From: Anaerolineae bacterium
Lineage (GTDB): Bacteria; Chloroflexota; Anaerolineae; UBA4142
Reading direction: 5' to 3'
NCBI GenBank assembly: GCA_026417715.1
Contig: JAOACU010000069.1
Coordinates: forward strand, 1-11,493
Length of the DNA stretch: 11,493 nt
A program made the translations under genes and the position numbers. The notes beneath the pieces are model-generated. The model was not told the DNA's origin and did no database searches. It saw only the letters and a list, made by a program, of their open reading frames with translations. Positions 11,061-11,493 of this stretch are shown here, in pieces (positions within the stretch are counted from its first letter, which is position 1; each line of letters begins with the position of its first letter).

Positions 11061-11417
11061 ATGACCCAAGTAACACCTCAACCCCAAGGCGTGTGGGCAT
11101 GGATTTGGCAACGCATCACCGCCGTTCTACTTGTCTTCTTTCTTGGCGCACACTTGTTTGTCTTGCATTATGTTCCCGAAAATTTGAATATCAATTTTCT
11201 TGGCGTTGCCGCGCGATTCAAAAGTGTGTTGTACATCGTGATTGATAGCGGCTTGCTGGCGACCGCGCTGTATCACGGTTTGAACGGCGTGCGCAACGTC
11301 CTCTTCGATTTTATCGTGGACGAAGGTCAACGGCGCGCCATCACGCTTGTGCTACTCGTCGTTGGACTTGCGTTTTTGATTTGGGGCGCCTACGCGCTCA
11401 CGTTCTTCATCAAGTAA
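11061..11417 (+). CDS. sdhD: succinate dehydrogenase/fumarate reductase membrane anchor (SdhD-like)
   Basis: The 118-residue protein has three membrane helices (about 13-37, 54-80, 93-116). His31, His36 and His72 (in YHGLNGVRNVLFDF) and Arg18 are candidates for heme and quinone contacts. It resembles SdhC in the HGLNGxRxxLFD block, so the two anchors are probably ancient paralogues forming a heterodimer. With conserved histidines in both subunits, a two-heme (type A-like) complex is plausible. AGGAG (11049-11053) lies 7 nt before the ATG. The next gene begins 10 nt after its stop. Confidence 0.87.
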   Translation: MTQVTPQPQGVWAWIWQRITAVLLVFFLGAHLFVLHYVPENLNINFLGVAARFKSVLYIVIDSGLLATALYHGLNGVRNVLFDFIVDEGQRRAITLVLLVVGLAFLIWGAYALTFFIK

Positions 11418-11427
11418 GGAGAGCACT

Positions 11428-11493
11428 ATGTTGAAACATCAGGTCATCGTGGTAGGTGGCGGTCTGGCGGGCTTGCGTGCCGCCGTCGAGTGC
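11428..11493 (+). CDS. sdhA: succinate dehydrogenase/fumarate reductase flavoprotein, 5' end only
   Basis: Only the first 22 codons are present, running off the window. They encode a basic start followed by VIVVGGGLAGLRAA, the FAD-binding GxGxxG beta-alpha-beta motif at the N-terminus of complex II flavoproteins. AAGGAG (11416-11421), which overlaps the stop of sdhD, is 6 nt before the ATG. Position directly after two anchor subunits makes SdhA/FrdA by far the likeliest identity; another FAD oxidoreductase cannot be excluded from so short a piece. Confidence 0.8.
   Translation, partial: MLKHQVIVVGGGLAGLRAAVEC

Overview
The window looks like part of the chromosome of an anaerobic or facultatively anaerobic bacterium, most likely a member of the Chloroflexota (Anaerolineae-like). 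The lineage is inferred from a lipoprotein with a PTPTP/PPTATPV-rich linker, a style frequent in that phylum, and from the abundance of heptanucleotide and palindromic intergenic repeats. No rRNA or other marker gene is present to confirm it. Apart from one leftward gene at the left end, everything is read rightward.

Left part (1-2760). A leftward gene encodes an exported lipoprotein with two rhodanese domains. It has a near-consensus sigma70 promoter and an intrinsic terminator. It is divergent from a rightward FocA-type formate channel gene. A 53-bp segment upstream of focA is repeated almost exactly (3 mismatches) upstream of the next gene, which suggests a shared promoter or operator. The focA 3' spacer also holds a compact GC-rich element that can fold as a three-way junction.

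Central part (2761-10061). A long rightward operon carries, in order: a DRTGG-like protein, a CBS-pair/HATPase (anti-sigma-kinase-like) protein, a second DRTGG protein, a PHP-family phosphoesterase, a NuoE/HymA-like [2Fe-2S] protein, a stand-alone HATPase, a small [2Fe-2S] ferredoxin-like protein and a NuoF/HymB-like NADH diaphorase subunit. This order resembles the gene neighbourhood around NADH-linked [FeFe]-hydrogenases in anaerobes such as Clostridia. Where a catalytic subunit (hydrogenase, NuoG-like or formate dehydrogenase) would be expected, the window instead has fdhD (formate dehydrogenase sulfurtransferase) and a second, shorter NuoE paralogue. Together with focA this suggests that the diaphorase works with a formate dehydrogenase encoded elsewhere. 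The five regulatory-looking genes have no established function and are the best candidate for an undescribed system.

Right part (10062-11493). A small toxin-antitoxin remnant has an intact antitoxin gene and a toxin gene broken by a small deletion and frameshift. It is followed by two membrane-anchor subunits and the first 22 codons of the flavoprotein of a succinate dehydrogenase/fumarate reductase. The combined content (formate uptake, formate/NADH oxidation, quinone-linked succinate/fumarate conversion) fits anaerobic electron transport.

The most striking non-coding feature is that seven spacers of the operon consist almost entirely of 7-bp tandem repeats laid out as inverted arrays able to form long hairpins, and an eighth holds a shorter array. 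The arrays start at or inside stop codons and in two cases supply the next gene's start codon or part of its ribosome binding site.
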